From positions 1 to 64,000 of the forward strand of contig JAEOSZ010000040.1 in the NCBI GenBank assembly GCA_016840095.1: DNA of 64,000 nt, read 5' to 3'. Below, piece after piece: positions 34,991-43,748 of this stretch. The first letter of the stretch is position 1; every line of letters begins with the position of its first letter. The notes under the pieces were generated by a model, which was not told the origin of the DNA, did not search any database, and worked only from the letters and a program-made list of their open reading frames with translations. The translations under genes were made by a program, and so were the position numbers. This stretch comes from Candidatus Heimdallarchaeota archaeon. GTDB taxonomy: Archaea > Asgardarchaeota > Heimdallarchaeia > Heimdallarchaeales > Heimdallarchaeaceae.

Positions 34991-36178
34991 ATGAGTAAAT
35001 TAGATTATGAAAATCTTACTTCAACTGCATTTCAATTAAGATGCACTGCTTGTGGAGACATTCACAATATTGACTCAAAGCATAGATTGTGTTCTTGTGG
35101 GAAGGTTTTATTCGCTGATTATGACTTGGAAAAAGCTAAAGAGACTCTGGATAAATCAACCTTTTACAACCGAAGATATGATATATGGAGAATGGCAGAA
35201 ATTATGCCTGTTTTTAAAAATAAATACCGTTTCACTCTTGGAGAAGGTTGGACACCCTTAGTGAAAATAGTCAATCTTGGGGAAAAACTTGGTTTGAAGA
35301 ATCTTTATTTGAAAGATGAAAGCTTCAATCCAACAGGCTCATTCAAAAGTAGAGGTTTATGTGCAGCAGTTTCAAGAGCTGTAGAGTTAGGAATAAAGGA
35401 ATTTGTCATACCAACAGCTGGAAATGCTGGAGCTGCTCTAGCTGCTTATGCTACAAGATCTAATTCGAAAGCTCATGTGTTCATGCCAGAGGATACACCT
35501 CCTTTTATTGTAAGAGAAATCAAAGCTCTCGGTGCTGATGCACGTCTGATTGAAGGATTAATAACAGATGCAGGCAAGATGGCTAGAAAGGAAGCAGAAG
35601 AAAATGATTGGTTCGACGTATCGACTTTAAAGGAACCTTACAGAGTTGAAGGAAAGAAGACTATGGGACTTGAACTAGCAGAGCAATTTGACTGGTCATT
35701 ACCAGATGTTATAGTTTATCCAACTGGTGGAGGAACAGGTATTATAGGCATGTGGAAAGCATTTGATGAACTTGAACAACTTGGATTTATTGATAGTCAT
35801 AGGCCTAGGATGATATCCGTTCAATCAAGTACTTGTGCACCTATTGTCAAAGCATTTGAGGAGGGAAAAGATTATGCTGAATTCTGGGAAAATGCACATA
35901 CAATTGCTGCAGGATTACGCGTTCCAGCAGCTATAGCTGACTATCTCATTCTGAAAACTATAAGAGATTCAAAAGGAACAGCTGTTGCAGTTGATGATTT
36001 AACTATCAAAATAGCTATGAATCAACTTGCCAAAGAAGAAGGCATAATGTTATCACCTGAAGCAGCAGCTACTGTAGCATCTTTGGACATACTAATAGAC
36101 AATAAAGATATCTCTAAAGATGAAACAATAGTTATATTCGGTACAGGTTCTGGATTAACTACTCCTGAAGAATGGTAG
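34991..36178 (+). CDS. thrC: Threonine synthase
   Basis: 395 residues. An N-terminal zinc ribbon (LRCTACGD...LCSCGK) precedes a PLP fold type II body: 'EGWTPLVKI', the PLP lysine in 'FNPTGSFKSRG', 'PTAGNAGAALAAYA', the glycine loop 'PTGGGTGIIGMWKA' and the closing 'FGTGSGLTTPE'. It makes threonine from O-phosphohomoserine. It stands apart from other threonine genes. Close to the archaeal form. Confidence 0.93.
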   Translation: MSKLDYENLTSTAFQLRCTACGDIHNIDSKHRLCSCGKVLFADYDLEKAKETLDKSTFYNRRYDIWRMAEIMPVFKNKYRFTLGEGWTPLVKIVNLGEKLGLKNLYLKDESFNPTGSFKSRGLCAAVSRAVELGIKEFVIPTAGNAGAALAAYATRSNSKAHVFMPEDTPPFIVREIKALGADARLIEGLITDAGKMARKEAEENDWFDVSTLKEPYRVEGKKTMGLELAEQFDWSLPDVIVYPTGGGTGIIGMWKAFDELEQLGFIDSHRPRMISVQSSTCAPIVKAFEEGKDYAEFWENAHTIAAGLRVPAAIADYLILKTIRDSKGTAVAVDDLTIKIAMNQLAKEEGIMLSPEAAATVASLDILIDNKDISKDETIVIFGTGSGLTTPEEW

Positions 36179-36180
36179 AA

Positions 36181-37128
36181 TTAAACATGTGGAAGAATTT
36201 CTTCTACTAATATCTTCATTTGTTCAATTTCCTTATCTTGAGGAAACATGAAAATAAACTGTTCAATTCCTAATTTTGAATAAGCTTTCAACCATTCACG
36301 AATTTCTTCTATTGTACCATGCATAGAACCCTTGTTTCTCTCTTCCATTTCTTCTAAAGTGAAACCTCTTTTTTCAGCTATCTCTTTCCAGATTCTTTTC
36401 TTCTCTTCATCTGATTCAAAAATTCTAGTCCAGACACCGTAGGTTCGTCTTAGAGAGCTAGGTTTTCTCTCATACTTCTCACATAGTTCATCTAATTGGT
36501 TCATCTTATCTTCAAAATCTTCTAGAGTATATGACCATGCTAAGTTGATACCATCAGCATATTTAGCTGCAATATTGAGCATTTTTGGTCGTCCATACAT
36601 AGTTCCAACAAAGATAGGTGGATAGGGTTTTTGTAAAGGTTTGGGAAATGATACTGCATTGTTTAATTGGTAATATTCTCCTTGATAATTAGCTCTCTCT
36701 TGAGTCCATAATTCTCTAATTACTTCAATACCTTCAACCATTTGTTTAAGTCTAATTCCTGTAGATGGAAACTCTATCCCATATTGTTTATATTCTACTT
36801 CTTTCCATCCTCCACCGTAACCAAATTCTATCCTTCCATTTGAATAGTGATCCAAGGATGCAATCTGCTTTGCAAGAACGGTTGGATGTCTATAATTATT
36901 ACAAAATACTAAGGAACCAATTCGTAGCTTCTCAGTGTAGGAAACTGCTGCCATCATTGCAGTAAAACACTCATATGCTAACGTTTCGGTTGAATCACCT
37001 GTTACCATAAAATGATCTGAAAACCAAGCATGACTAAAACCAATTTTTTCAGCATATTGAGTCATATCTTTTATCTGTTCGAAATCAAAACCAAATTGAG
37101 GTTCTACTTGTAACCCATATGAAACCAT
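36181..37128 (-). CDS. LLM-class (F420 or FMN) oxidoreductase
   Basis: 315 residues, TIM-barrel. Typical phrases: 'FSHAWFSDHFMV', 'LRIGSLVFCNNYRHPTVLAKQIASLDHYSNGRIEFGYGGGWKEVEY', 'PYPPIFVGTMYGRPKML'. In archaea these usually use coenzyme F420. A tandem duplicate lies just upstream (37174). Substrate unknown. Its stop lies 3 bases from that of thrC. Confidence 0.88.
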   Translation of the reverse strand: MVSYGLQVEPQFGFDFEQIKDMTQYAEKIGFSHAWFSDHFMVTGDSTETLAYECFTAMMAAVSYTEKLRIGSLVFCNNYRHPTVLAKQIASLDHYSNGRIEFGYGGGWKEVEYKQYGIEFPSTGIRLKQMVEGIEVIRELWTQERANYQGEYYQLNNAVSFPKPLQKPYPPIFVGTMYGRPKMLNIAAKYADGINLAWSYTLEDFEDKMNQLDELCEKYERKPSSLRRTYGVWTRIFESDEEKKRIWKEIAEKRGFTLEEMEERNKGSMHGTIEEIREWLKAYSKLGIEQFIFMFPQDKEIEQMKILVEEILPHV

Positions 37129-37173
37129 GAAAGAAGTTAGATTCTCTAATTAATAAATTGTTAGGTAAAAAAA

Positions 37174-38121
37174 TTAGATTTTTGGCATGATTTTATCCGC
37201 AAAAATCTTTATTTGTTGAACTTCTTCATTTTGAGGGAAAAACATTATGAAATGATCTACACCAATTTTCTTGTAATCCTTCAATTTAGCTACAATTTCA
37301 TCTGGAGTCCCATGAACAATGTTAGCCAAACGCTTCTCCAGCTCCTCAACAGAAACTTTTTGATGTTCAGCAGTTTCTTTCAGATGTTTCTTCTTCTCAT
37401 CTTCATCCTTGTAAATCTGCGACCAAGCTCCATAAGATTTTTTCATAATTTTTGGATCTCTTCCGTGTTCAACCATCATATTATCAAGTTTGTAGAATTT
37501 CTGTTCTAAATCATCAACAGATACTGCCCATGCAAAGTTTACTCCTTCCCCATATTTTGCTGTAAGATTGAGAATCTTATCTTTACCACTACCTACACCA
37601 ATCCAGATAGTAGGATGAGGTTTTTGTAAAGGTTTAGGTGCTGCTACTGCATCCTTAATTTTGTAGTATTTTCCATCAAAAGTTGTTCTTTCTTCAGTCC
37701 AAAGACTCTTAATAATCTGAAGAGCTTCTTCAAACATTGCTAAACGAACACCACCACTTGGGAATTCTATTCCATACTGATTGAATTCCACTTCTTTCCA
37801 TCCTGTTCCAAATCCAAACTCTATTCTCCCATTGCTGAAGTGATCAAGTGTTGCTATTTGTTTAGCTAATACAGCTGGATATCTATATAGATTGCAAAGA
37901 ACTAAAGGACCTATTCTTAGTTTCTCTGTTTTCGCAGCTGCTCCCATCATAGCTGCTATACATTCGAAGCAATTCTGGTCTACTGAATCAGCTCTAAGAA
38001 GAAAATGATCTGAAAACCAGGTATGAGTAAAGCTATTTTTCTCAGCTGCTTGAACTATATCGTAAATTTCTTTCCAATTATACCCCATCTGAGGTTCAAT
38101 TTGTACTCCGAAAGTAGTCAT
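37174..38121 (-). CDS. LLM-class (F420 or FMN) oxidoreductase, tandem paralogue
   Basis: 315 residues, same length as 36181 with about half the residues alike by eye: 'FTHTWFSDHFLL', 'RIEFGFGTGWKEVEFNQYGIEFPSGGVRL', 'PHPTIWIGVGSGKDKIL'. Both run in one direction 45 bases apart, so it is an older tandem duplication. Divergence in the active-site loops suggests different substrates. Confidence 0.88.
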   Translation of the reverse strand: MTTFGVQIEPQMGYNWKEIYDIVQAAEKNSFTHTWFSDHFLLRADSVDQNCFECIAAMMGAAAKTEKLRIGPLVLCNLYRYPAVLAKQIATLDHFSNGRIEFGFGTGWKEVEFNQYGIEFPSGGVRLAMFEEALQIIKSLWTEERTTFDGKYYKIKDAVAAPKPLQKPHPTIWIGVGSGKDKILNLTAKYGEGVNFAWAVSVDDLEQKFYKLDNMMVEHGRDPKIMKKSYGAWSQIYKDEDEKKKHLKETAEHQKVSVEELEKRLANIVHGTPDEIVAKLKDYKKIGVDHFIMFFPQNEEVQQIKIFADKIMPKI

Positions 38122-38190
38122 AGTTTTTACTTTTATTGGATTTTAATAAGTTTTTAGTAAAATTTGATAGCTGGACAGTGAAAAGGAATA

Positions 38191-38200
38191 ATTAAATAAT
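38191..38200 (+). promoter_or_regulatory. TATA box of the zinc/RING cluster
   Basis: ATTAAATAAT, 22-31 bases before ATG 38222. Favours that ATG over the listed TTG. Confidence 0.5.
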
Positions 38201-38221
38201 AGTACCCGTAAAATATTATTG

Positions 38222-38632
38222 ATGTCAGTTATAAAATTCTTTGATGACATGGAAGTAGATAACTTCCTATGGTTATCAGCAGCATTCGTAATCTTATTCG
38301 CTTCTGGTTTTGTCATAGGATTCATTAGAGACTATTTATGGATGGTAATTCTAGCAGCTGTAGTAGCAGGATTATTCCTTATTTGGTGTTCAATGTATGT
38401 GATTATCAACAGAAAAGAATGGAAAAAGGAAAAGGAAATTCTAGTAGAATTACCAAGCTTTCCTGAACCTGATTTCTGTGACATGTGCAGTAAAGAATTG
38501 GAGGGAGGAGAAAGAAGAACTGATGGAGAGTTCTTGATAATCATATGCCCTCATTGTAAAGCTGAAAATATTGTATCAAGTGAAGCTAAGATACAAGAAG
38601 TAGAGAAAACAATAGAGGGAGAAGAAGAGTAA
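38222..38632 (+). CDS. Two-helix membrane protein with zinc ribbon
   Basis: 136 residues. Two helices (about 17-35 and 42-65) then a cytoplasmic zinc ribbon 'FCDMCSKELEGGE...ICPHCKAENI' and an acidic Glu-rich tail. First gene of the zinc/RING cluster, only 2 bases before the next. No catalytic motif. Confidence 0.75.
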   Translation: MSVIKFFDDMEVDNFLWLSAAFVILFASGFVIGFIRDYLWMVILAAVVAGLFLIWCSMYVIINRKEWKKEKEILVELPSFPEPDFCDMCSKELEGGERRTDGEFLIIICPHCKAENIVSSEAKIQEVEKTIEGEEE

Positions 38633-38634
38633 AT

Positions 38635-39879
38635 ATGCCCAGAGAATTTCCAATAGTTAAACCTATGATTATAACTTATGCAGTTTCTATGCTAGTTCTT
38701 GTACTAACAGCAGGATATCATCATACTCAAGGATTTATTGAGATGTTTGCTGTTATTTTCATAACTCCAGTGTGTATAATAGCTCTAGTAGGTTTTGAAT
38801 GGACTTTCAAACCTATTAGCAGATGGTTTAAGAGGAATCGTTACAATTTTGACTATAGTATATTAGAATTAGTTTGGGTAATCATACTACAAGCAGCTTT
38901 TTGTTTTGGTTTACTGCTTTCCTGGAGCAATTTCTTTTCTATAGGTAGAATAGAAGTTTTAGTTTTTAGTCTTACTACTATATTTCCTTCATCTTTCTTT
39001 ATTTTCTATCTTATATCTTGGATAAGGTATAGAAGGAAAGATGTTGTTACCAGTGATTTAGATGTAATTATCAAGAAAACTTCCTGGTTAGAATCAAAAA
39101 AGAAAATCGAAACTGAATATGATTTCGAAAGCAAAATCTTAATTCCGGGGTTAACTTCTGAGAATATTATTGATCAAGATAAACTTAGTATCACATACGA
39201 AGTTCCCTCCAAGCACAGGTATTATGATGTATTTACTAAACTCAAAATTGATTATATAGATTATCTGAAAGCTTTACGTCTTACTATGAAATTAAAGTCA
39301 GATTCTTTGCTTTCACTTAGTATTAAAAGAAGAGACACTGCATTTTCACATTTAAAAGAGGAACTAGTGATTCCTCGTTTATCTAATGTATATGTACTAG
39401 ATAGTTCAACTCCAGAGGTGTGGGGTAATCTCTTTAATGATACTTTATTTAGACAAAGCTTACTCATGCTCAGACCACATTTGGATCAATTTTCATTGAA
39501 AGGAGAATATGTTGAAGTTGTAATTTATTCAGAGAAAGCAATTCTAAAAGTTCTTGATTGGGTGATGGATCTTAATCCTTCAATGGAAAAGTTAACTGGA
39601 GAACTAGAAGTAACAAGAGCAGAAAAAATGCTTTGTTATAGTTGTCAAGATCCGTTTGACCCATTTGAAGAAATTTGTGGTAAATGCGGAAGTCCTAGAC
39701 CTAGATGCATTATTTGCTTCCAAGATCTCAAACCTGAAGTTGATATTGATGTAGTCATCTTACCTTGCTGTAAGATTTATGCCCACAAAGATCATATGAC
39801 TCTTTGGTTTACTCGAAAAACAAATTGTCCTAATTGTCATGCTGATCTTAGCAGATGGGCAAATGAAATAAGAATATAA
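38635..39879 (+). CDS. Polytopic membrane protein with zinc-ribbon/RING-like C-terminus
   Basis: 414 residues. Four helices in residues 8-135, a ~190-residue soluble middle domain, then a zinc module from about residue 333: CYSC...CGKCG, CIIC, PCCKIYAHKDHM, a conserved Trp, CPNC. This gives two metal sites in a RING-like order (C-x2-C, C, H, H, C-x2-C). The middle domain is shared with 39927 and 41011. Probably an E3-like or scaffold protein, but no ubiquitin transfer has been shown. Second gene of the cluster. Confidence 0.75.
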   Translation: MPREFPIVKPMIITYAVSMLVLVLTAGYHHTQGFIEMFAVIFITPVCIIALVGFEWTFKPISRWFKRNRYNFDYSILELVWVIILQAAFCFGLLLSWSNFFSIGRIEVLVFSLTTIFPSSFFIFYLISWIRYRRKDVVTSDLDVIIKKTSWLESKKKIETEYDFESKILIPGLTSENIIDQDKLSITYEVPSKHRYYDVFTKLKIDYIDYLKALRLTMKLKSDSLLSLSIKRRDTAFSHLKEELVIPRLSNVYVLDSSTPEVWGNLFNDTLFRQSLLMLRPHLDQFSLKGEYVEVVIYSEKAILKVLDWVMDLNPSMEKLTGELEVTRAEKMLCYSCQDPFDPFEEICGKCGSPRPRCIICFQDLKPEVDIDVVILPCCKIYAHKDHMTLWFTRKTNCPNCHADLSRWANEIRI

Positions 39880-39926
39880 AAAAAGGTGTATGTACATATA
39901 AGATTCAAGCAGAAAAGGAGTTGAAT

Positions 39927-40862
39927 GTGGTGGTTGATGTTACAGATTTTCTATATTTGATTTTTTTAGTTGTTATTGCTTTTATTGCAATTCCTATAAG
40001 TAGATCGAGAAAGAAAAAAAGAGAACAAAGAGCAAGACAACATCAAACGTATAAAAGCTATACTCAACCTCAGCCAGGATATGCTGCTTATCAACAAAAA
40101 AAAGCGATAGATTTTGACAGTATTTTGCGTAATCTTAGGATTACTGATACTTCTTCTGTCGATAGAGCTCTTAACGGAATTCAATTAGTACTTCCAAAAG
40201 ACAATCCCTATTCATTATTTTCAGATATTAAAATCATTCAACATAGAAATAATGCCATCAAAATTTATGCAACTTTATCTAGAGTTATTCCTTCTGATTT
40301 GGAAGTGAGAAATAAGCAGAAAGTTTTTTCTTCGGGCGTAAATGAAATACGAGTACCTCAATTAGCTAGTACATACAATATCTCAACAGAAAAAGGAGAA
40401 ATGTGGGCAAGCATACTATCTATCGATAAGTCTGTAGATCACTTGTTATCCTTACAGTATGAACTAGAATATTTCTACCTAAGAGAAGATTATTTTGAAT
40501 CAGTAGTTTATTCTGAAGCTGGTGTTTTCAGTGTGCTCAATTTTATCAAATTTCTACATTTCAATATCAAGAATCTTTTTGTTGATGTGAAAGATTATGA
40601 CGTTGAGCAACTAAAATGTTACAATTGTGAAGATCCATTTGATCCATTGGAAGAAATATGCGATAAATGCGGAGCACCACGACCTCGTTGCTTGATCTGT
40701 TATCAAGATTTGAAACCTTCAGAAAAACAAGAAGTAGTTCAGGTACCTTGTTGTAGTATTTATACTCACAAAGACCATATGTTAGCTTGGTTAAAGAAAA
40801 ATAAAAAATGTCCAAATTGTCACCAAGATCTAAGTCATTGGGCAAATAAGCTAATGCTGTAA
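39927..40862 (+). CDS. Membrane-anchored zinc-ribbon/RING-like protein
   Basis: 311 residues from GTG 39927, which lies 6 bases after the aaaaggag Shine-Dalgarno stretch; the listed TTG at 39921 is too close to it. One N-terminal helix, a basic linker with 'YTQPQPGYAAYQQKK', a middle domain as in its neighbours and the zinc end CYNC...CDKCG, CLIC, PCCSIYTHKDHM, LAW, CPNC. Lacks the multi-helix start of 38635, so single-span. Third cluster gene. Confidence 0.75.
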   Translation: MVVDVTDFLYLIFLVVIAFIAIPISRSRKKKREQRARQHQTYKSYTQPQPGYAAYQQKKAIDFDSILRNLRITDTSSVDRALNGIQLVLPKDNPYSLFSDIKIIQHRNNAIKIYATLSRVIPSDLEVRNKQKVFSSGVNEIRVPQLASTYNISTEKGEMWASILSIDKSVDHLLSLQYELEYFYLREDYFESVVYSEAGVFSVLNFIKFLHFNIKNLFVDVKDYDVEQLKCYNCEDPFDPLEEICDKCGAPRPRCLICYQDLKPSEKQEVVQVPCCSIYTHKDHMLAWLKKNKKCPNCHQDLSHWANKLML

Positions 40863-41010
40863 AAGCAAAATCATCTAAGAGAAATCTATTTGTTAAACAA
40901 TTTTTAAAATATGGTTTATCTCTTAAAGTAGAACTTATAATAACTTACAAAGCTTGTTAGGATTTATTAAGATAGTATTTTAAAGCTGGAAATACATATT
41001 TTTGGTGCAG

Positions 41011-41946
41011 ATGAATTGGTTAGGGATATTTGCTTTAATTTTATGTTCAATATTGTTATTAGTTTTTATTGTGTTAATTCGGTTGAGGTTATTGGATAGA
41101 AGTTATGAAAAATCTCTTAGAAGTCGAAATGAATCAGAATTTTTGGGAATCGAAAAACAGACTTCAAAATCTCTAAAACCAATTATGAATCAACTTAGAA
41201 AATTGGAATTCTTTAATGTAATAATTAATAAGAACACTATAAGAATAGAAGTTGAGGAACATCATAAATTTTCCATTTTTAGGAGAATAAGAATTAAAAA
41301 GAATTTTCTAGGTAGTATAGATATTAATGCTACACTAAGTAAGAGTTTTCCTGATCGGTTAATAATTTTTGCTCGAGGTTACCCAATGTATCATGATCTT
41401 TCAAAATTTACTATAGGTGGATTAGAAAAACTATATGATTTTTATTCAAATGATCCATCTTTCTGGGAAGTGATTCTGAATAATACTGTTAGTCAAACAT
41501 GTTTGATGAATCTTGGTTTAAACATGAAGCAATTATACATAACAGAAGACATGATTGAAACAAGTTTAGTGAAAAAGACAGATTTTGAAAATTTTGCTAA
41601 ACTGATAATAAGTTTAGAAGTAAAAATACTAACTTCTCACAAGGTTTTTGAAGAGACCGTAATAGAAGATTTGGTTTGTTATTCCTGTGGAAATCCGTTT
41701 GATCCTTTGGAGGAAGTTTGTGAAGAGTGTGGAGCTCCAAGACCAAGATGTATAATTTGTTATCAGAAGCTAGACACGCTTGAAAAAGATATTGTAGAAC
41801 TAGCATGTTGTAACATTTATGCACACAAAGAACATCTGATTCAATGGTTAAATACTAGACCAAAATGTCCAAATTGCCAGAAAAACATTCAAAAGTGGTT
41901 TAACGAGTTCATTCGATTTGAAGATCTCAAACAACTTTCAATCTAG
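41011..41946 (+). CDS. Membrane-anchored zinc-ribbon/RING-like protein
   Basis: 311 residues from ATG 41011 (listed start is TTG 41002). One N-terminal helix (about 2-24), a basic stretch, the shared middle domain, and the zinc end CYSC...CEECG, CIIC, ACCNIYAHKEHL, IQW, CPNC. Fourth gene of the cluster, 148 bases after the third. The three RING-like ends keep all metal ligands while their middles diverge strongly. Confidence 0.75.
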   Translation: MNWLGIFALILCSILLLVFIVLIRLRLLDRSYEKSLRSRNESEFLGIEKQTSKSLKPIMNQLRKLEFFNVIINKNTIRIEVEEHHKFSIFRRIRIKKNFLGSIDINATLSKSFPDRLIIFARGYPMYHDLSKFTIGGLEKLYDFYSNDPSFWEVILNNTVSQTCLMNLGLNMKQLYITEDMIETSLVKKTDFENFAKLIISLEVKILTSHKVFEETVIEDLVCYSCGNPFDPLEEVCEECGAPRPRCIICYQKLDTLEKDIVELACCNIYAHKEHLIQWLNTRPKCPNCQKNIQKWFNEFIRFEDLKQLSI

Positions 41947-42110
41947 ATATGGAATTACACATAAAAATATGAAATTATCATTTCCAACATTTTTGTATCC
42001 ATGAGGTTTCAATAATAAAATATGCTTTCTCAATTTTTCAGAAGTAGTTTAAGGCAAAGGCTTATTTATTTCTGAATCAAAATTACGCTAGAAAATAATG
42101 GTGAATTTAA

Positions 42111-42899
42111 ATGAGTGAAGGATTTTGTCCAGACCATTCTCCTGAATATTATGAGGAATTCTTGCGTGAAATAGAGTATACTAAGGAATTTAGAAAGAAA
42201 ATCTACGAACAAGTAGGAATAAAAGGTGCTAGAAGAGTTCTAGAAGTTGGCTGTAGAAACGGAGTAATAAGTCAGGAATTACGAGATGCTACGAAGGCTC
42301 AGATTACAGCAATAGATGCTGATCATATAAGTATTGCAGATGCTTCTCAAAGAATAAAAGGAATAGAATTTTTTAGAGAAGTAGGAGACAAACTGTCAAT
42401 GCGAGATAATTCTTTTGATATAGTATTTTGTCATTATTTCTTTATCTGGAAACCCAAACCTTTTGGTGTTTTAATGGAATTAAAAAGAGTAGTTAAAGAG
42501 GGAGGTTATGTAGTTGCTCTTGCTGAACCTGATTATCGTGGATGGATAGAAAATCCAGATTTAGGTCTAGGTAAAAATCACATGAAGGCTCTTGAAGAAC
42601 AAGGTGGAAATCCAGGTGTTGGAAGAAGGCTGCTTTCTATATTCTCATCGGGTGGATTAGAAACTGAAATACACATTAACACAAGAATATGGACACAAGA
42701 TGAATTAGAAGGATGTATCGGGCATGAATGGCAAAATGTTTTCGAACAAGGCTTGATAACTGAAGATGAATACAAAGCTAAAGTTGAGGAAGAGAATAAA
42801 ATAATTGCAGAAAAACTACGAGTAGTAGCTCTACCAGTTTTCAGTGCTATAGGTAAGAAAGTAGTTCTTCCTGATGAAGTAATCGACCCATATGATTAA
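42111..42899 (+). CDS. SAM-dependent methyltransferase (class I)
   Basis: 262 residues. Motif I is 'VLEVGCRNGVIS', motif II region has 'ITAIDADH', and post-II 'FDIVFCHYFFIWKPKP' with 'LKRVVKEGGYVVALAEPDY'. C-terminal ~100 residues are helical. Substrate unknown. Its stop abuts the converging methyltransferase stop at 42900 with no gap. Confidence 0.85.
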   Translation: MSEGFCPDHSPEYYEEFLREIEYTKEFRKKIYEQVGIKGARRVLEVGCRNGVISQELRDATKAQITAIDADHISIADASQRIKGIEFFREVGDKLSMRDNSFDIVFCHYFFIWKPKPFGVLMELKRVVKEGGYVVALAEPDYRGWIENPDLGLGKNHMKALEEQGGNPGVGRRLLSIFSSGGLETEIHINTRIWTQDELEGCIGHEWQNVFEQGLITEDEYKAKVEEENKIIAEKLRVVALPVFSAIGKKVVLPDEVIDPYD

Positions 42900-43688
42900 C
42901 TAATCTTTTTCAAAAATGACAACTAAGTCATTACTCTCTTTTTCTTTAAACTCGTTTTTTTCATAATCTCCATAAATGCTTAAATGAAGCCTATTTGATG
43001 TGAAATCAGAGAAATCACTATTAGAAGTAACAAAAAATTCAGTTCTTTTTTTATTCAGATCAAACTCTTCAGTTTCAAACCCTCTTTGAAGAATTTTATG
43101 AACATACATTGTTATTTTGTCATACTTATTTTTCCATTCCATCATTCTTACATGGAAGATTAAAGCTCCATCTGAATTTCTTTTTAGACTTGGATTGTAG
43201 AACCATTGTTCATCATCCCTGTGTGAAAGATAATTAACAATCTGAAGAAGCACTATTCCATTATCATTTAGAAGATTGAGCATCTGATTGACTATATTTC
43301 TCCTTTCATCTTTATCAAATATAGAAAGTGTATTTCCAATACAAAAAATAAAATCAAATTTTTCATTGGAGAAATTTTTTTCTAAGTCAAGGATATCTCC
43401 TAAAACGAAATCTATTTTCTCATTACAGTTATTATTTCGAGCAAGCAATCTAGCTTGTTCAACATTCTGTTCTGATATGTCAATGCCTTTACCTGTAAAT
43501 CCCCATTTCGCAAGCATGACCATATGATCTCCAGTTCCACAAGATACATCCAAAATTCTTGCATCTTTCTTTTGCAGTTTCGACAGAATTCCTTGAAAGA
43601 AAGGAGCTTCACGTTTTAATCTAGTATCCCAAGAAACAAGTTCTTTGTAGAGGATTTCATCTTTCCAATCAATATCCATTTCTAACAT
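42900..43688 (-). CDS. SAM-dependent methyltransferase (class I)
   Basis: 262 residues. Motif I 'ILDVSCGTGDHMVMLAK', then 'GKGIDISEQNVEQAR', 'FDFIFCIGNTLSIF' and 'LLNDNGIVLLQIVNYLSH'. The C-terminal beta part ('VHKILQRGFETEEF') resembles glycine/sarcosine-type small-molecule methyltransferases. Not related to its convergent neighbour beyond the core fold. Substrate unknown. Confidence 0.85.
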   Translation of the reverse strand: MLEMDIDWKDEILYKELVSWDTRLKREAPFFQGILSKLQKKDARILDVSCGTGDHMVMLAKWGFTGKGIDISEQNVEQARLLARNNNCNEKIDFVLGDILDLEKNFSNEKFDFIFCIGNTLSIFDKDERRNIVNQMLNLLNDNGIVLLQIVNYLSHRDDEQWFYNPSLKRNSDGALIFHVRMMEWKNKYDKITMYVHKILQRGFETEEFDLNKKRTEFFVTSNSDFSDFTSNRLHLSIYGDYEKNEFKEKESNDLVVIFEKD

Positions 43689-43748
43689 GAATCAAATCTC
43701 AAAGTAATTATTAATCTTATTCATAAAGCAAAAATGGGATGAGATTAA

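Noticed and set aside
37213-37509. 98-residue plus-strand ORF
   Set aside because: Antisense shadow of the LLM oxidoreductase, rich in Phe and Leu as expected for a reversed AT-rich gene.
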